This document shows positions 29,641 through 40,551 of a stretch of 42,002 nt of DNA, in pieces. The DNA comes from Cladosporium sp. IMV 00045 (Eukaryota; Ascomycota; Dothideomycetes; Cladosporiales; Cladosporiaceae), in contig MSJI02000062.1 of the NCBI GenBank assembly GCA_001931905.2, positions 1 through 42,002 of the forward strand, read 5' to 3'. The notes below the pieces were generated by a model, which was not told the DNA's origin, did not search any database, and was given only the letters and a program-made list of their open reading frames with translations. The position numbers and the translations under genes were made by a program. Position 1 is the stretch's first letter. The number at the start of each line of letters is the position of its first letter.

Positions 29641-30597
29641 TCATGTTTCCAAGGTCCAGACGCAGACCTCGCCGTCCCCCCCAGCGCTGGCCAGCTGTTT
29701 TCGCATCGGATTCCACGCGACGGCAGAGACGACATCCTTTTTCGTCGCAGCATCGCCAGAAGCTTTCGCGCCTTCCTTGCGATGCCACAGTTTGCGCTGC
29801 AAATCCCCAGATAGAACGTCCCAAACGCAAAGCCCACCATCCTCCATCCCGCTGACCGCAAGCGAATCCCCCATGGCAAAAGTCGAGCGCACGCGATACG
29901 TCTCATTCGTGAACCCCCCATCGCGAAACGTCTGCAAACACTTCCCCGTAGGCCTGTCCATAAAGCGCACCGTAGAATCCAACGTCGAAACCAAATACCC
30001 CTGCCCATCCAACGAAGGCGCCACGCTCGTCACGCCGCTCGGCGAAACGACATCGACGTCCACCTCGCCACTGCGCAAGTCGTAAACCCTGACCCTGCCA
30101 TCCACGCTCCCCGCGTAGATCTCCGCGCCCCTCACAGCAACACTCGAAACCGCATCCTTCGCCTCAGCGAAAGTCATAATAGGCTTGTCGCTGCGCGACT
30201 TGCAATCCCAGACCTTGACCGTACCGTCAAAACTCCCACTGCAAAGCACGCCGTCCTCCTCTCCACCAAACGCGCAGGCATTAACCCTTCCCGCGTGACC
30301 AGCAAAGCGACGCAACGTCTGCGCGGTGGCGACGTCCCAGAGGAAAACGGCCTTGTCGCCTCCCACGCTTGCGAAGCGCGCGTTGTCGCTGCTCACTGCG
30401 AGGTCGAGAATTTCATAGCCGTGGGCGGCGTACGATTGGATTTGCCGGCCGGTCGCTGGATTGAGGAGTTTGACTGTCCGGTCCGAGGAGCCTGTGAGTA
30501 GATATTGGCCGGTTCCCGACGAGAATGCGAGGGCGTGGATGGGGGCGTTGTGGGCTGGTAGCCTCGTTGGGGTGTCGGGGCAGGTGGGCGGGCTCAT
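29641..30597 (-). CDS. WDR83: WD40 repeat protein, WDR83/MORG1 type
   Basis: Single-exon, 318 residues, a full seven-blade WD40 propeller and little else, as in WDR83/MORG1. That family serves as a MAPK scaffold in animals and is also found with spliceosomes. Visible signatures: HNAPIHALAFSSGTGQYLLT, GSSDRTVKLLNPATGRQIQS, HGYEILDLAVSSDNARFASV, GGDKAVFLWDV, GHAGRVNACAFGGE, GSFDGTVKVWDC and AGSVDGRVRVYDLRSGE. The HGYEILDLAV and SVDGRVRVYDLR strings are the family hallmarks. It ends EVCVWTLET, the last blade closing the ring. The role in this fungus is not known. Confidence 0.85.
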   Translation of the reverse strand: MSPPTCPDTPTRLPAHNAPIHALAFSSGTGQYLLTGSSDRTVKLLNPATGRQIQSYAAHGYEILDLAVSSDNARFASVGGDKAVFLWDVATAQTLRRFAGHAGRVNACAFGGEEDGVLCSGSFDGTVKVWDCKSRSDKPIMTFAEAKDAVSSVAVRGAEIYAGSVDGRVRVYDLRSGEVDVDVVSPSGVTSVAPSLDGQGYLVSTLDSTVRFMDRPTGKCLQTFRDGGFTNETYRVRSTFAMGDSLAVSGMEDGGLCVWDVLSGDLQRKLWHRKEGAKASGDAATKKDVVSAVAWNPMRKQLASAGGDGEVCVWTLET

Positions 30598-31888
30598 TTC
30601 ATTTCTTGGTAGTTCGTCTTTCTCCTATGTTTTGTTATTTCTTTCCCGGGTCCAGGATGCGTAATTTTCCGTCCAGAAGCCAGGTTTGATTCAGTCTGAA
30701 GTTGTCGCAGCTTTTTCGGTGAATCGCGAATTAATAGATGGAAGTCGACGAGATGCAACGCTGATTGGCTCTGATCTCCGAGAACGCTAACGCATGTCCC
30801 ACGTGCAGCGCGCTGCTTGCTGTGAAGTCAAGTCTTGCATCGAAAGATGGGGACTTAGGCAAATGGCAGACGCAATACAACCCGACAGCAAAGTGATCGC
30901 ATCTGCACTTTCCCTTCGTGAAGCTATGATCATAACCTCATCAGAATGACCAATCACACCCCAATCCCCCATCAATGAGAAAGAAATGAATCCCATCACA
31001 AATGAGGCCTCGCACACACCAACACCCTCCTCGTCTTGCTCAAACCAAGCCACGAGCAAAACGCATACATGTGGCCAATGAATCCCTCCCTCTGACCTTT
31101 CCTCACAGTCGCTAATAATCAAATGCCTCACAACATGAAGCATCTATAATCCATACCCAACCTTGACGTTCCTCATCCCCGCCATCCATGAAAGTCCTCA
31201 TGTCCAAAAAGACAACACACTGTTCACCACTTACCACAGCTCAATACATGCACACGCCCGCATATCCATCACCACACTAACGCATTCGCATCGAAATGTA
31301 ATCACACCTAAGCGTGATAGCCACAGATCACATGATATCACACATCGCACAGTCAAAGCTCAGTCAGTGCACAAGGGAACATTCCCAGCAAAACTGCAAG
31401 AGAGCTGAACAAGAAGCAGTAAGAGGAAAAGGTGGAAAAGAAGGGGTCAACTCGTCAAGTAAAGAAAATATTACAAGGCTAACAAAGATCGCCCATTAAT
31501 CAGTTACTATGGGAAAAAAAGAAAAGGGAATCAAACCAAACCAAAAGTTCTCCTCAAACCGCTCTTTCTTGCTTCCTCCATCCGCCGCTGCCTGCGCATT
31601 CGTCTTCAAATGTAAGGAAAGAGAGGTGAAAGAAAGGGGGCCAGGGTTGTAGTGGTTAGAGTGTACACGCACAAAAGAAGAGGGGTAGAAAAAGACTTCC
31701 AATGAGACCAGGTATCTTGTGCATGTGTTTTTGTGTAAGTGTCGAAAGGCGCGCAGACTTTTCTCTCTTCTTCTTCGGATCGTCCTCGCAATCGCGACTC
31801 GCTTTTTGGGGGAATGTTGGGGCAAGCGATATATTCTTGTACGTTCGCTCTCCGCTCAAGTCATCATGAACAAAGGGCCGCAATGCGT
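30598..31888. other. Spacer between the septin gene and the WD40 gene
   Basis: About 1.3 kb: 3' UTR of the septin gene and promoter of the WD40 gene. Open frames up to about 120 codons exist on the minus strand (30787-31143 and 31496-31825) without any recognisable domain or splice support. No RNA gene seen. Confidence 0.4.
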
Positions 31889-33447
31889 TTAGCGTCTGCC
31901 AGTCCTGGACATGCTGCCCTGGATGTTCTCGACCTCGGTCTCGAGCTGCTTGATGATGGAGTGGCTCTGCTCGAGGTCCTTGTTGAGGCGGTCGCGCTCG
32001 GAGATGAGCTTCTGCTCCCACTGCCTGAAGCGCTGCTCCTCGACCTTGACCTGCTCGGTGAAGCGCTTGCGGAGCGCTTCCTCCTCCTCCTTGAACTTGG
32101 GGTTGTCGAGCTTGCGCGGGCGGGCCTCGCCGAACTTGCGCGTCTCCATCTGGCTGGCGCGGTAGACTTCGTAGTGGTTCTCTTCCGTGGTGTGGATCAG
32201 GTCGAGCATGTGTGTGCGAATAAGGATAGCCCGGAGCTTCTTGAAGTCGCAGTGCTCCTCATTCTCTACCTCAGCTACACCCCAGCCGTACTGACGGCCC
32301 TTGACGGTTTTGCCGTCGGGAGTGGTGACATCACGCTCGCTGCCGATGACGGAGAAGGGCATGGCCTGGATGAGGGAACGTGCGTGCTGGAGTCCGGCCT
32401 CGTCGTCCTCCTCGAGAGGCGGGGTGTAGATCTTGATGTTCTGGGCATCGATGACAGCGCGGATCTGCAAGTCGTCAGTCAGTATTGGCGCAAAACGTAG
32501 GATCAAGTCCTGATCTTACCCTCTGCTTGAATTTGGCCAGGTCGATGGGAGTAAGAGTGTCGGCCTTGGCAACAACGGGGATCAGGTTCACGCGGGTGGA
32601 GAGCTTCTTCATGACCTCAATGTCCAGAGGCTTAAGGCTGTGGCCGGTCGGACGGATGAAGTACAAGCAAGCGTGAACGCGGAGGTCGATCTTCTCAGTG
32701 CGGCGCGGCTGCTGTTCCTGAAGCATGTAGCTCTCGTGCTGGTCGTCCAGGAACTCGATAATGGGCTGCCATGAGTCGCGGTTGTTGACGTAGTCGCCGA
32801 AACCAGGGGTGTCAATGACGGTGAGGCGGACTGTGAGAGGTGTCAGAGAACATGCCCATGCCGACAGTCTCCTCTATGCAGGAGGGACCCAAGTATATGT
32901 TCTGTCTCTTACCCTTGAAGAACTTCTCCTCAAGCTCGGCCTTGGTAATCTCGATCTCGACGGTCTTGTCGACCTGCTTCGCATGACGGCGGCGGTGGTC
33001 GGCGTAGTTCTTGATGGTGGTGGAGAAGAGGGTGTTGATGAAGGTGGTCTTTCCGAGGCCAGACTCGCCGGCGACCATGACGGTGAAGGCGGCACCGCGC
33101 TTCGCGACGATCTTGTGGCGCTGGTTGGGGAGCTACATGGCGTTAGCATGTGGTGAGGAGGGTCTTGCTCGGGTGTCGGCGATACGCACGTTGGCAATGC
33201 CAATCGGCGACATGGTTTCGGCCATTGTGTTTGCAGGAGTGCCGTTGACTCGCACTACTAATCCACGAAGATTGGGGGAGAAATAGCCAGGGACAGCGGG
33301 ACGGCGTGCTGTGGGAGATTGAGCGTCTGACTCTCTGTATTCTGAAGAGGTGTTGTGGTCAGCGGGAGAAGCAGAGCTGGAGGAAGAGTCGTCGGAGAGG
33401 TGCTGAGGCTGTTGGTGGTGTTGGTCGGTACGGGGAAAGGGTTCCAT
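31889..33447 (-). CDS. CDC12: Septin, Cdc12/AspC type
   Basis: GTP-binding filament-forming protein that builds septin collars and rings at septa and hyphal tips. Four exons: 33190-33447, 32913-33132, 32520-32830 and 31889-32464, giving 454 residues. The G1 motif is GESGLGKTT, the switch II/G3 is DTPGFGD, the G4 is AKAD, and the septin unique element and a C-terminal coiled coil are present. SPIGIANLPNQRHKIV before the P-loop is the Cdc12-family signature; the Cdc3, Cdc10 and Cdc11 types differ there. Introns are 57, 82 and 55 nt. The in-frame ATG at 33225 (MAETMSPIGIAN) fits the usual N-terminus and gives 380 residues; the 33447 start adds 74 Ser/Pro-rich residues. A GA-rich tract lies just before 33447. 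It diverges from PWP2. Confidence 0.93.
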
Positions 33448-33973
33448 GTTCGCCCAAGCGCTCTCTCTCTCTCAATCTCTCTCTCGTCGGGTACGCGTTT
33501 GCGGGAATCGCAGCGAGTCAATGGAGGTGGGGGACATACCGTCAAGCGAGTGTGATGCTGCGAGTGGGAGTTGGAGGAGGGTGACACGCGAGAATGGGGT
33601 GGGAGGTGAGCAGGCGCGATGCAATTACTGAAGGCAGAGATAGACAGACAAACAGTACAGCTCAAGCAACAGCGAAACACCGACCCTGAGCCTTGGACAT
33701 CGCCTGGCTGAGGGCAAGGAAAGGGGAGCCTCCAATCCGGCTAGTCCGTCCTTCGGCTCGGGGAGTGCTGGGTCGGTCCGACAGCTGCCGTGTGGGGAAG
33801 GCGCGAGTTTGAAGTGCGGGTTGGATGAAGCTTGTGAAACTTTTCGGCCGCTGGTGGTAGAGACGATCGATTGACCTGCATTCACTCACTCTGTTTTCCT
33901 ACTGTACTATATATCACCCCAGGCGCAGGTTGATCGAGGCGTGGGTTGCTTTCCTTCTGGCAATATACACAGG
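33448..33973. other. Divergent promoter of septin and PWP2 genes, with GA/CT tract
   Basis: Includes a CT microsatellite at 33461-33485, read as GA on the septin strand and ending about 14 nt before the longer septin start. No gene seen in the remainder. Confidence 0.5.
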
Positions 33974-36712
33974 ATGAAGACCGACTTCCATGTAAGAGGC
34001 GACTCTACACAGTCCAACCACTCTCAGCATTCACTAACAACGGTTCTGCAGTTTTCTAATCTGCTCGGCACCGTCTATCGCAAGGGAAACCTCGTCTACA
34101 CCCAAGATGGCAACAGTCTGCTCTCTCCCGTAGGCAATCGCGTCACTGTCTTCGACCTCGTCAACAACAAATCGCACACCCTCCCTTTCGCACACCGAAC
34201 AAACATCTCCCGCATAGCATTGCACCCCAAGGGACAGCTGCTATTGACTGTCGACGAGCAAGGACATGCCATCTTGAGCCACTACCTCAGAAGAGTCGTT
34301 CTATATCATTTCTCGCTGCGTGGCGCGGTTTCGACACTTGAATTTTCACCAAGCGGCACACATTTCGCAGTCGGCCTGGGACGGAAGATCGAGGTCTGGA
34401 AGACGCCCTCGACGCCTGGATCCTCCGAAGGCGACAATGGCGACGGTGGCTTGGAATTCGCGCCGTTCGTAAAATACAGGGAATATGCGGGACACCACGA
34501 CACAGTTCAGAACATCGAGTGGAGCAGCGACTCTCGCTTTTTCCTTTCGGCCAGCAAGGACCTGACGGCGAGGATATGGAGTTTGGACCCGGAAGAGGGC
34601 TTCACGCCCACGATTTTGGCTGGCCACAGAACGGCTGTATATGCGGCATGGTTTTCGGCAGACCAGGAGACGATCTACACCATTTCAAAGGACGGCGCGT
34701 TGTTCCAATGGCAGTACCTGCCATCACCCGACGCCGATCCCGAAGATATCGCTGCCGACGACGAGCGCTGGCGAATTGCCGAAAGAAACTATTTCTTCCA
34801 AGACCAAGCACACCTTACTACGGCCGCTTTCCATGCCTCGTCAAATTTGCTGGTCACTGGATTCAGCAATGGCATTTTCATGCTGCATGAGCTACCTAGC
34901 TTCAGCGAGATCCACAAGCTGTCAATCTCGGCTTCCAACATCGACACAGTCTCCATTAACCGTTCTGGCGAATGGTTGGCCTTTGGTTCCTCAGCACTTG
35001 GTCAGCTTCTGGTCTGGGAGTGGCAGAGCGAAAGCTACATCCTGAAGCAACAAGGCCACTTCGACAATTTGAACGCACTCACATACTCGCCTTCAGGAGA
35101 CAAGATCATCACATGCGCAGACGATGGCAAGATCAAGGTCTGGGATGCTGCGAGCGGCTTCTGCATCGTGACATTCACCGAGCACACATCTGGAGTCACC
35201 GCTTGCGAGTTTGCCCGGAGAGGAAATGTCCTGTTCACTGCGTCTCTCGACGGCAGTGTTCGTGCTTTCGATCTGATCAGATACCGTTGCTTCCGCACAT
35301 TTACTGCCCCTAAAAGGCTCAGCTTCAGCTCCGTCGCTGTTGATCCCTCTGGAGAAGTGGTTGCGGCTGGCAGTCTGGACGATTTCGATGTTCACATTTG
35401 GTCGGTGCAGACTGGTCAGTTGCTCGATCAGCTCTCCGGTCACGAGGGACCCATCTCGAGCCTTTCGTTCGCACCTAACGGCAGCGCCCTCGTTTCTGGA
35501 TCCTGGGATCGTACAGTCCGCATTTGGTCTATCTTCCAGCGCACGCAGACATCCGAACCCCTGCAACTGCAATCCGACGTCCTGGCAGTGTCAGTACGAC
35601 CTGACAGCAGGCAAGTCGCGGTATCTTCACTAGACGGCCAGCTGACTTTCTGGTCGATCGACGAAGGCACACAAGAGTCAGGCATGGACGGCCGACGAGA
35701 CGCTTCAGGTGGCCGTAAAGCGACCGACCGCCGCACCGCAGCCAACGTCGCAGGCACCAAGAGCTTCAACACCATTTCATATTCCGCCGACGGCGCAGTC
35801 CTCCTCGCCAGCGGCAACAGCAAGTACATCTGCATGTACGCGGTAGAAACCGGCGTGCTTCTGCGCAAATTCACAGTCTCCGTCAACCTCTCCCTCGACG
35901 GCACGCAAGAATACCTCAACAGCAAACTCCTCACCGAAGCCGGCCCGCAAGCCCTCCTCGACGAGCAAGGCGAAGCCTCCGACCTCGAAGACCGCATGGA
36001 CAAATCCCTCCCCGGCTCGAAGCGCGGCGACGCGGCGCAGCGCAAGACCGCGCCCGAAGTGCGCGTGCCCGGCATCGCCTTCGCCCCCACCGGCCGCGCC
36101 TTTTGCGCCGCCAGCACCGAAGGCCTGCTCGTCTACTCGCTCGACACGAGCGTGCAATTCGACCCCTTCGACCTCGACGTCGACGTCACCCCCTCCTCGA
36201 CCCTCAAAACCCTCGCCAATGCCGAATACCTCAAAGCTCTCGTCATGGCCTTCCGCCTGTCTTCCCCCAAACTCCTCACCCGCGTCTACCGCTCCGTGCC
36301 CCTGGCCGACATCGACCTGCTCGTCCGCGACCTACCCCTCGTGTACCTCGAGCGCCTGCTGCGATTCGTCGCGCACGAGGCTGATGCTTCCCCGCATCTG
36401 GAGTTCAATTTGCGCTGGATCGAATCCCTACTCCGCCAGCACGGGCGGGAACTCAAGGATCGCCAGGGCGAGTATGCGGAGGTCACGAGGCTGGTGCAGC
36501 GCGCGGTGAGCCGACTGCAGGGCGAGATTATGAAGGTCGCGGAGCAGAATTCGCACACGGTTGAGTTTTTGCTCGCGCAGCCGAGGAAGGTCGAGGAGGG
36601 GGAGAGCGTGAGGAGGTTGACGAATGGGGGGAAGAAGGCGGGTGAGGTTAGTGATGATGAGAGTATGGATGAGGCTGGGGAGGGGGAGGGGGAGTGGATT
36701 GGTTTCGATTAG
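33974..36712 (+). CDS. PWP2: Pwp2/Utp1, UTP-B subunit for 18S rRNA processing
   Basis: WD40 protein of the small-subunit processome, part of the UTP-B complex in the nucleolus, needed for 18S rRNA maturation. Exons 33974-33991 and 34052-36712 give 892 residues. Splicing yields MKTDFHFSNLLGTVYRKGN, matching the Pwp2 N-terminus; the intron is 60 nt. Later motifs: LLSPVGNRVTVFDLVNNKSH, GHHDTVQNIEWSSDSRFFLS, KDLTARIWSLDPE, GHFDNLNALTYSPSGDKIIT, SGSWDRTVRIWSIF. The C-terminal part (ALVMAFRLSSPKLLTRVYRS, then VYLERLLRFVAHEA) is the Utp12-type tail. It ends in an acidic Gly-rich stretch. The start was chosen by the family N-terminus. Confidence 0.94.
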   Translation: MKTDFHVRGDSTQSNHSQHSLTTVLQFSNLLGTVYRKGNLVYTQDGNSLLSPVGNRVTVFDLVNNKSHTLPFAHRTNISRIALHPKGQLLLTVDEQGHAILSHYLRRVVLYHFSLRGAVSTLEFSPSGTHFAVGLGRKIEVWKTPSTPGSSEGDNGDGGLEFAPFVKYREYAGHHDTVQNIEWSSDSRFFLSASKDLTARIWSLDPEEGFTPTILAGHRTAVYAAWFSADQETIYTISKDGALFQWQYLPSPDADPEDIAADDERWRIAERNYFFQDQAHLTTAAFHASSNLLVTGFSNGIFMLHELPSFSEIHKLSISASNIDTVSINRSGEWLAFGSSALGQLLVWEWQSESYILKQQGHFDNLNALTYSPSGDKIITCADDGKIKVWDAASGFCIVTFTEHTSGVTACEFARRGNVLFTASLDGSVRAFDLIRYRCFRTFTAPKRLSFSSVAVDPSGEVVAAGSLDDFDVHIWSVQTGQLLDQLSGHEGPISSLSFAPNGSALVSGSWDRTVRIWSIFQRTQTSEPLQLQSDVLAVSVRPDSRQVAVSSLDGQLTFWSIDEGTQESGMDGRRDASGGRKATDRRTAANVAGTKSFNTISYSADGAVLLASGNSKYICMYAVETGVLLRKFTVSVNLSLDGTQEYLNSKLLTEAGPQALLDEQGEASDLEDRMDKSLPGSKRGDAAQRKTAPEVRVPGIAFAPTGRAFCAASTEGLLVYSLDTSVQFDPFDLDVDVTPSSTLKTLANAEYLKALVMAFRLSSPKLLTRVYRSVPLADIDLLVRDLPLVYLERLLRFVAHEADASPHLEFNLRWIESLLRQHGRELKDRQGEYAEVTRLVQRAVSRLQGEIMKVAEQNSHTVEFLLAQPRKVEEGESVRRLTNGGKKAGEVSDDESMDEAGEGEGEWIGFD

Positions 36713-37117
36713 GCGTGGTGAGCTTGGGATGGGATGGGATGTGTAGGATACAAAAAATGTATAAGTGTAGAGTAAAGATACCCCCGGCGGCTGTGGCTGA
36801 ATGGATTGACACACATGTCGTATCTCAGAAGAAAGAAGAAAAAGTATTATGTTTCGACTCCGTTGTGAGAATATTAGATTTAAACTTCACGTGCGACATC
36901 GTGAGATGGTGAACACCTGATCGACGAGGCATCTGTTTCATACCATGAAATCAACACGGACATTACGAGCTCGCATTATGATCACTGTGATGTTGCGGAA
37001 AAAGTGAATAGATGGATATTATTTCCACGGTAACATAGACCGATTATTTCCCTTATGGCCAGATTCAATGCCTTTATTATTAGATGGAAAGCATGAAACA
37101 CGCGAGATTCCCCGGAC
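36713..37117. other. Convergent spacer between PWP2 and RTT109
   Basis: AT-rich 3' regions of two convergent genes. No gene or RNA gene seen. A short tRNA-like stretch (GGCTGTGGCTGAATGG, about 36788) is not followed by a cloverleaf. Confidence 0.45.
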
Positions 37118-38791
37118 TCATTTCTTCGCCTTCTTCCTCCCCACCAGCACATTCACGCCGGCGTTCGCGACAACCTCCTGCTGCTGCTGCTGTTTGACAT
37201 CCGCACCATTCACAGCGCCAGCAACGCCCTCACCTTCACCATCTCCAGCAGCCTTCCTCTTCTTCCTCACCAACCCCCCCAAATCATTCACCCCCCTCTC
37301 CCCACTCCCACCCACACTCCCACCCTCCCCCTCCCTCGTCCCAACAACTTCCAACCCCCACGCCCCATCTCTCAAACCCGCCATGCGCGAAACTTCCCTC
37401 ACCCACTTGCCCGTCGAATGCGCCGCTTTGTCCGGCGAGGCGAAGTCCAGGTTCAGAAGCAGGGCCATGGCGCTGTCGTAGCCTTCGCGCGTGAGGAGGG
37501 GGCCGTCTGGGGAGGGGGAGGTGGGGGAAGAAGTGGGAGCGGTGGTGGAGGAGAGGGTGGAGGATGCGCTGCCTTTGAGTTTTGGCGGGCGGGTGGGGAT
37601 GGGACCGGTGAGTTTTTTGCGGGGGCTGGGTTTGGGGTTTGGTTTTGATTTGCGAGGGCGCGTGGGTTGGGAGGTTGTGGAGGATTGGGAAGAGGATGTT
37701 GGTTGTGATTGCTGCTTGCTTGGTGAGGCTTCGCGTTCGAAATCGGAGGAGGAGGTTTGCGTGGTTTGGCTTTCGGTTGGGGGAGGGCGGACGAGCAGCC
37801 AGAGGAAGCCCACCACGCGGCCGGAGGAGCATTCCTGCCGGAACTCCATCGCTTCCCAGAAGCGTTCGAGGTCGTTGATGGATTTCCACCTTCCGCTTTT
37901 TTGTTTGGATGGGCTTGTGAGTGCGAGAGAGCCGGCGTCTTCGACTAGGCCGACTTCGTCGTCGAGATCTTGCATGAAGCGGGCTTTGGGGTCGTCTGGG
38001 AATCGTGGGAGGATGCATCGTGTTGGTGCTGTTTCGGGGAGACCGCGAGTGGCGGCAATTTCTGTGAGGGGGTTGCCAGGTGTCCAATGTTGGCTCTTTT
38101 CTTGGCTGTCGGGTTTGGATGGGAAGAAGGATTTGGTTTCTATTCCGTGATAGCCGGGGACGGTCATGTAACCTTGGACACCCAATTCTGATCCATCTGG
38201 AGTAGAGTCTTGAGGGGGAAACAAGGGATCAAGTACCCGCGCCCACCACCTGATGAGTTGTCGATCGTCCAGGACGTGTTTCTTGCCGTGGTCTGCAGAC
38301 CCAGGGAAGAGGTATTGCGATTGCGCGCGAGCAAACAGGGAAATCACTAGTCTCGTTCCCGTAGACTTAGTCAATCGCCTCTGCTGCGTACTTGACCACC
38401 ACATGAAGGTGGTGGCAATTGATTTGATCGGACTTGGTCGACGGTGTGGCAGGAAACCGGTGGAGTCGGCCTTGCTGACGAACATGGTGACCAATCCTTT
38501 TGACGAGTAGATCAAGACTTCCATTGCAAAGACGAGCATGTTGCCCTCTGACGCTGATCCAGTACCATCGTTTGTTTTTGGAACGCTGACGGTCAAAAAA
38601 TGGCTAGCCAGCCTCGTCTTCTCTGGAGGCATTCCGGGACATGGTGAGAACAAAGGCTCGCTTGGCTTTGATGGCGTGTGAACATATCGAATGTGGCATT
38701 TGAAGTCCTTCGGCAAGAATGCGTCGAATGCATCTTTCAGTCGTTCGCAGTTGTTGCCCTTCACCACGAAGTTGCCGTCGAGCGCTGACAT
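37118..38791 (-). CDS. RTT109: Histone acetyltransferase Rtt109 (H3K56)
   Basis: Fungal p300-like acetyltransferase that acetylates histone H3 Lys56 on new histones with the chaperones Asf1 and Vps75, supporting replication and damage tolerance. Single exon, 557 residues from the first ATG, with good context. The signature strings are LKDAFDAFLPKDFKCHIRYV, VFAMEVLIYSSKGLVTMFVS, KADSTGF, SLFARAQSQYLFPGS and HVLDDRQLIRWWARVLDPLF. PDDPKARFMQDL carries the residues equivalent to the D-D-x-K with the autoacetylated Lys in yeast. MEFRQECSSGRVVGFLWLL is also family-specific. The C-terminal 190 residues are Ser/Pro/Thr-rich with a basic KKRK near the end, a likely nuclear signal. Divergent from mL57. 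Confidence 0.93.
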   Translation of the reverse strand: MSALDGNFVVKGNNCERLKDAFDAFLPKDFKCHIRYVHTPSKPSEPLFSPCPGMPPEKTRLASHFLTVSVPKTNDGTGSASEGNMLVFAMEVLIYSSKGLVTMFVSKADSTGFLPHRRPSPIKSIATTFMWWSSTQQRRLTKSTGTRLVISLFARAQSQYLFPGSADHGKKHVLDDRQLIRWWARVLDPLFPPQDSTPDGSELGVQGYMTVPGYHGIETKSFFPSKPDSQEKSQHWTPGNPLTEIAATRGLPETAPTRCILPRFPDDPKARFMQDLDDEVGLVEDAGSLALTSPSKQKSGRWKSINDLERFWEAMEFRQECSSGRVVGFLWLLVRPPPTESQTTQTSSSDFEREASPSKQQSQPTSSSQSSTTSQPTRPRKSKPNPKPSPRKKLTGPIPTRPPKLKGSASSTLSSTTAPTSSPTSPSPDGPLLTREGYDSAMALLLNLDFASPDKAAHSTGKWVREVSRMAGLRDGAWGLEVVGTREGEGGSVGGSGERGVNDLGGLVRKKRKAAGDGEGEGVAGAVNGADVKQQQQQEVVANAGVNVLVGRKKAKK

Positions 38792-39148
38792 GGTGGAGAT
38801 GCTTCCGCTGTCAGCTCTGGTGATCGGGCTCGATGCTGTGAATTGAATCAAGTCGACGAAGCGAGGCTTGATTGAGGAGTGATGAAGAACGGCCAGATAT
38901 ATGAATGAAGTTACAATCGATATGACCGGTTTACAATAATTATCTCGTCAATAGTATTCCACCTCCTGGCCAGCCTCACTTTCGGCGCGCCTCCTCCTCC
39001 CTGCATTTGACTTCTCGGGAATGCCAAGCCAGGCCGCCGCAAGGGAAAGCTGATGGGAGAGAACCTCAGACAGACCTCGCGACTGGCCGCCCGTCAGTAG
39101 ATGAACCAGCAAATAAAGCAATAACACCTCACCTCACCACATCTCACC
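38792..39148. other. Divergent promoter of RTT109 and mL57 genes
   Basis: A 357-bp shared upstream region. No gene seen; the Rtt109 frame remains open to 38851 without an ATG. Whether the two are co-regulated cannot be told. Confidence 0.45.
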
Positions 39149-39993
39149 ATGTCGACCCCTCGCGCTCCCTTCGTCTGCGCCTCCTGCGCCAGAACCCTCC
39201 GCCAAACCGCAAAGCCCGCCGCCGTCCGTTCCTTCAGCACAACCGTCGCAAAGAGCGCAGGCGCACCTTCACCAGACGAGCCGAGATGGAAGCAGACCCC
39301 TCCTGCCATGCAGATGCCTTTCCGCCTGCGACCCCAGCCCAATCAACCCGTGTGGAAAGTCAACGACAGAGTCGAGCTGGTGGATGATGCTTTCGACCAC
39401 TTCGTCGGCCATGCTGGAGGGAAGGGGATGAGAGGTCGCGATGTGCTGCCCGAAGAAATAAAGGTAAGATGGATCAACACACGCAAAGAGCGTTTCTCAA
39501 CTTGGAAAAGCCCAACAAAGCCACAATGCTAACCGCCTCCCTCAAAAAACAGTGGCAATCCCTAACCCACAAATCCTTCGACCACGGCCGCCGCCCCTTC
39601 AACGACAAACTCGCCTACCTTGGCAAACGCATCCTGGACCTTCAAGCATCTCTGCTCCTGCTCCAACAGCCCGTGGCGCCTCAACACCAGACATCACACG
39701 ACGTCTACGTCTTCGCGCACCCCTCTCTCACCGGCGTCGAGAACCTCACCGCGCACGCAAAATCCGCCGCGCTGGACAAGAGGCGGTTAGCGCAGCTGGC
39801 TGTCAGCTACGGTCTGGACAAGGTCGTGAGGTGGAAGCCGAGGAAGAGCGACAGGCTCGAGTCGTCTGGTGTGGATGTCGTGCTCGCGCAGACGGTTTAT
39901 GCGATTGTCGGCGCGGTCGCGCTGCAGAGGGGTGGGGATGTTGCGGTGCAGGTTGCGAAGGAGAGGGTGCTTGCGCCGCTTGGTTTGAAATAA
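39149..39993 (+). CDS. MRPL15: Mitochondrial large-subunit ribosomal protein mL57 (RNase III-like)
   Basis: Component of the mitochondrial 54S large ribosomal subunit, with an RNase III-type fold that no longer cleaves RNA. Exons 39149-39463 and 39553-39993 give 251 residues. The N-terminus is a mitochondrial presequence: Cys-Ala-Ser-Cys, several Arg and no acidic residues before KSAGAPSPDE. Exon 2 starts at the RNase III-like helix (WQSLTHKSFDHGRRPFNDKL, AYLGKRILDLQASLLLL). Then come LAQLAVSYGLDKVVRW and the C-terminal helix AQTVYAIVGAVALQRGG. The acidic catalytic set of true RNase III (ERLEFLGD) is not present at the corresponding spot (NDKLAYLGKR). The intron has a GCTAACCG branch. Confidence 0.85.
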
Positions 39994-40551
39994 GCGCGGG
40001 GACGGCGCGTGGTGTGTATTCTCAAGAATGGAGTGGTTGGCGCGAGGCTTCTTCAGGCGGCATGAGTGTTCCGCGAACTCCCGCCGGGGTGGATGTTGCG
40101 TCTGTTTCCATATAGGCTTAGCAGGGCTGCCTTGAGCAACGCAACAGACTTCGAAGGCCCCGAATCTTACAAGTGAGGATGAGCTTGTTCAAGATTGGAC
40201 GACGAAGATGGCGTATGTGGTGTCATCAGAAGCACATGGAGGGAAATTTGCCAGAACGGCAAGCATTGTACGAGATAATATTGTAGATGTAGTATAGCAG
40301 CATTTCAAAAAGGACACATTCTGATACAACCATTTCGAGCTGCTTGAGAGGTCAAAGTCTTGCTATTTCGAGTGGCCTTTTTGTGCCGTTTCATGACATT
40401 GAAGCTATGGTATGGTATTTCTACACTCAGCCTACGCCTTTGGGGGTATCCTCTCATCGCAAACACCATCCAAGAAAAGCAAAGAAAGAAAGGAGGTGGA
40501 AAAAGTAATTCCCTCCCATGAAATATGAAAGACGATTCTCTCGCGAATCAC
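39994..40551. other. Convergent spacer between mL57 and the Rad9/Crb2-type gene
   Basis: No gene seen. AT-rich 3' sequences of both genes, with an A/G-rich stretch at about 40475-40500. Confidence 0.45.

Noticed and set aside
30787..31143. 118-codon minus-strand frame
   Set aside because: Starts and ends in ordinary 3' spacer, composition has no domain signal and no neighbouring exon can be joined to it.
36780..36850. tRNA-like start (GGCTGTGGCTGAATGG)
   Set aside because: No T arm, anticodon stem or matching acceptor strand follows.
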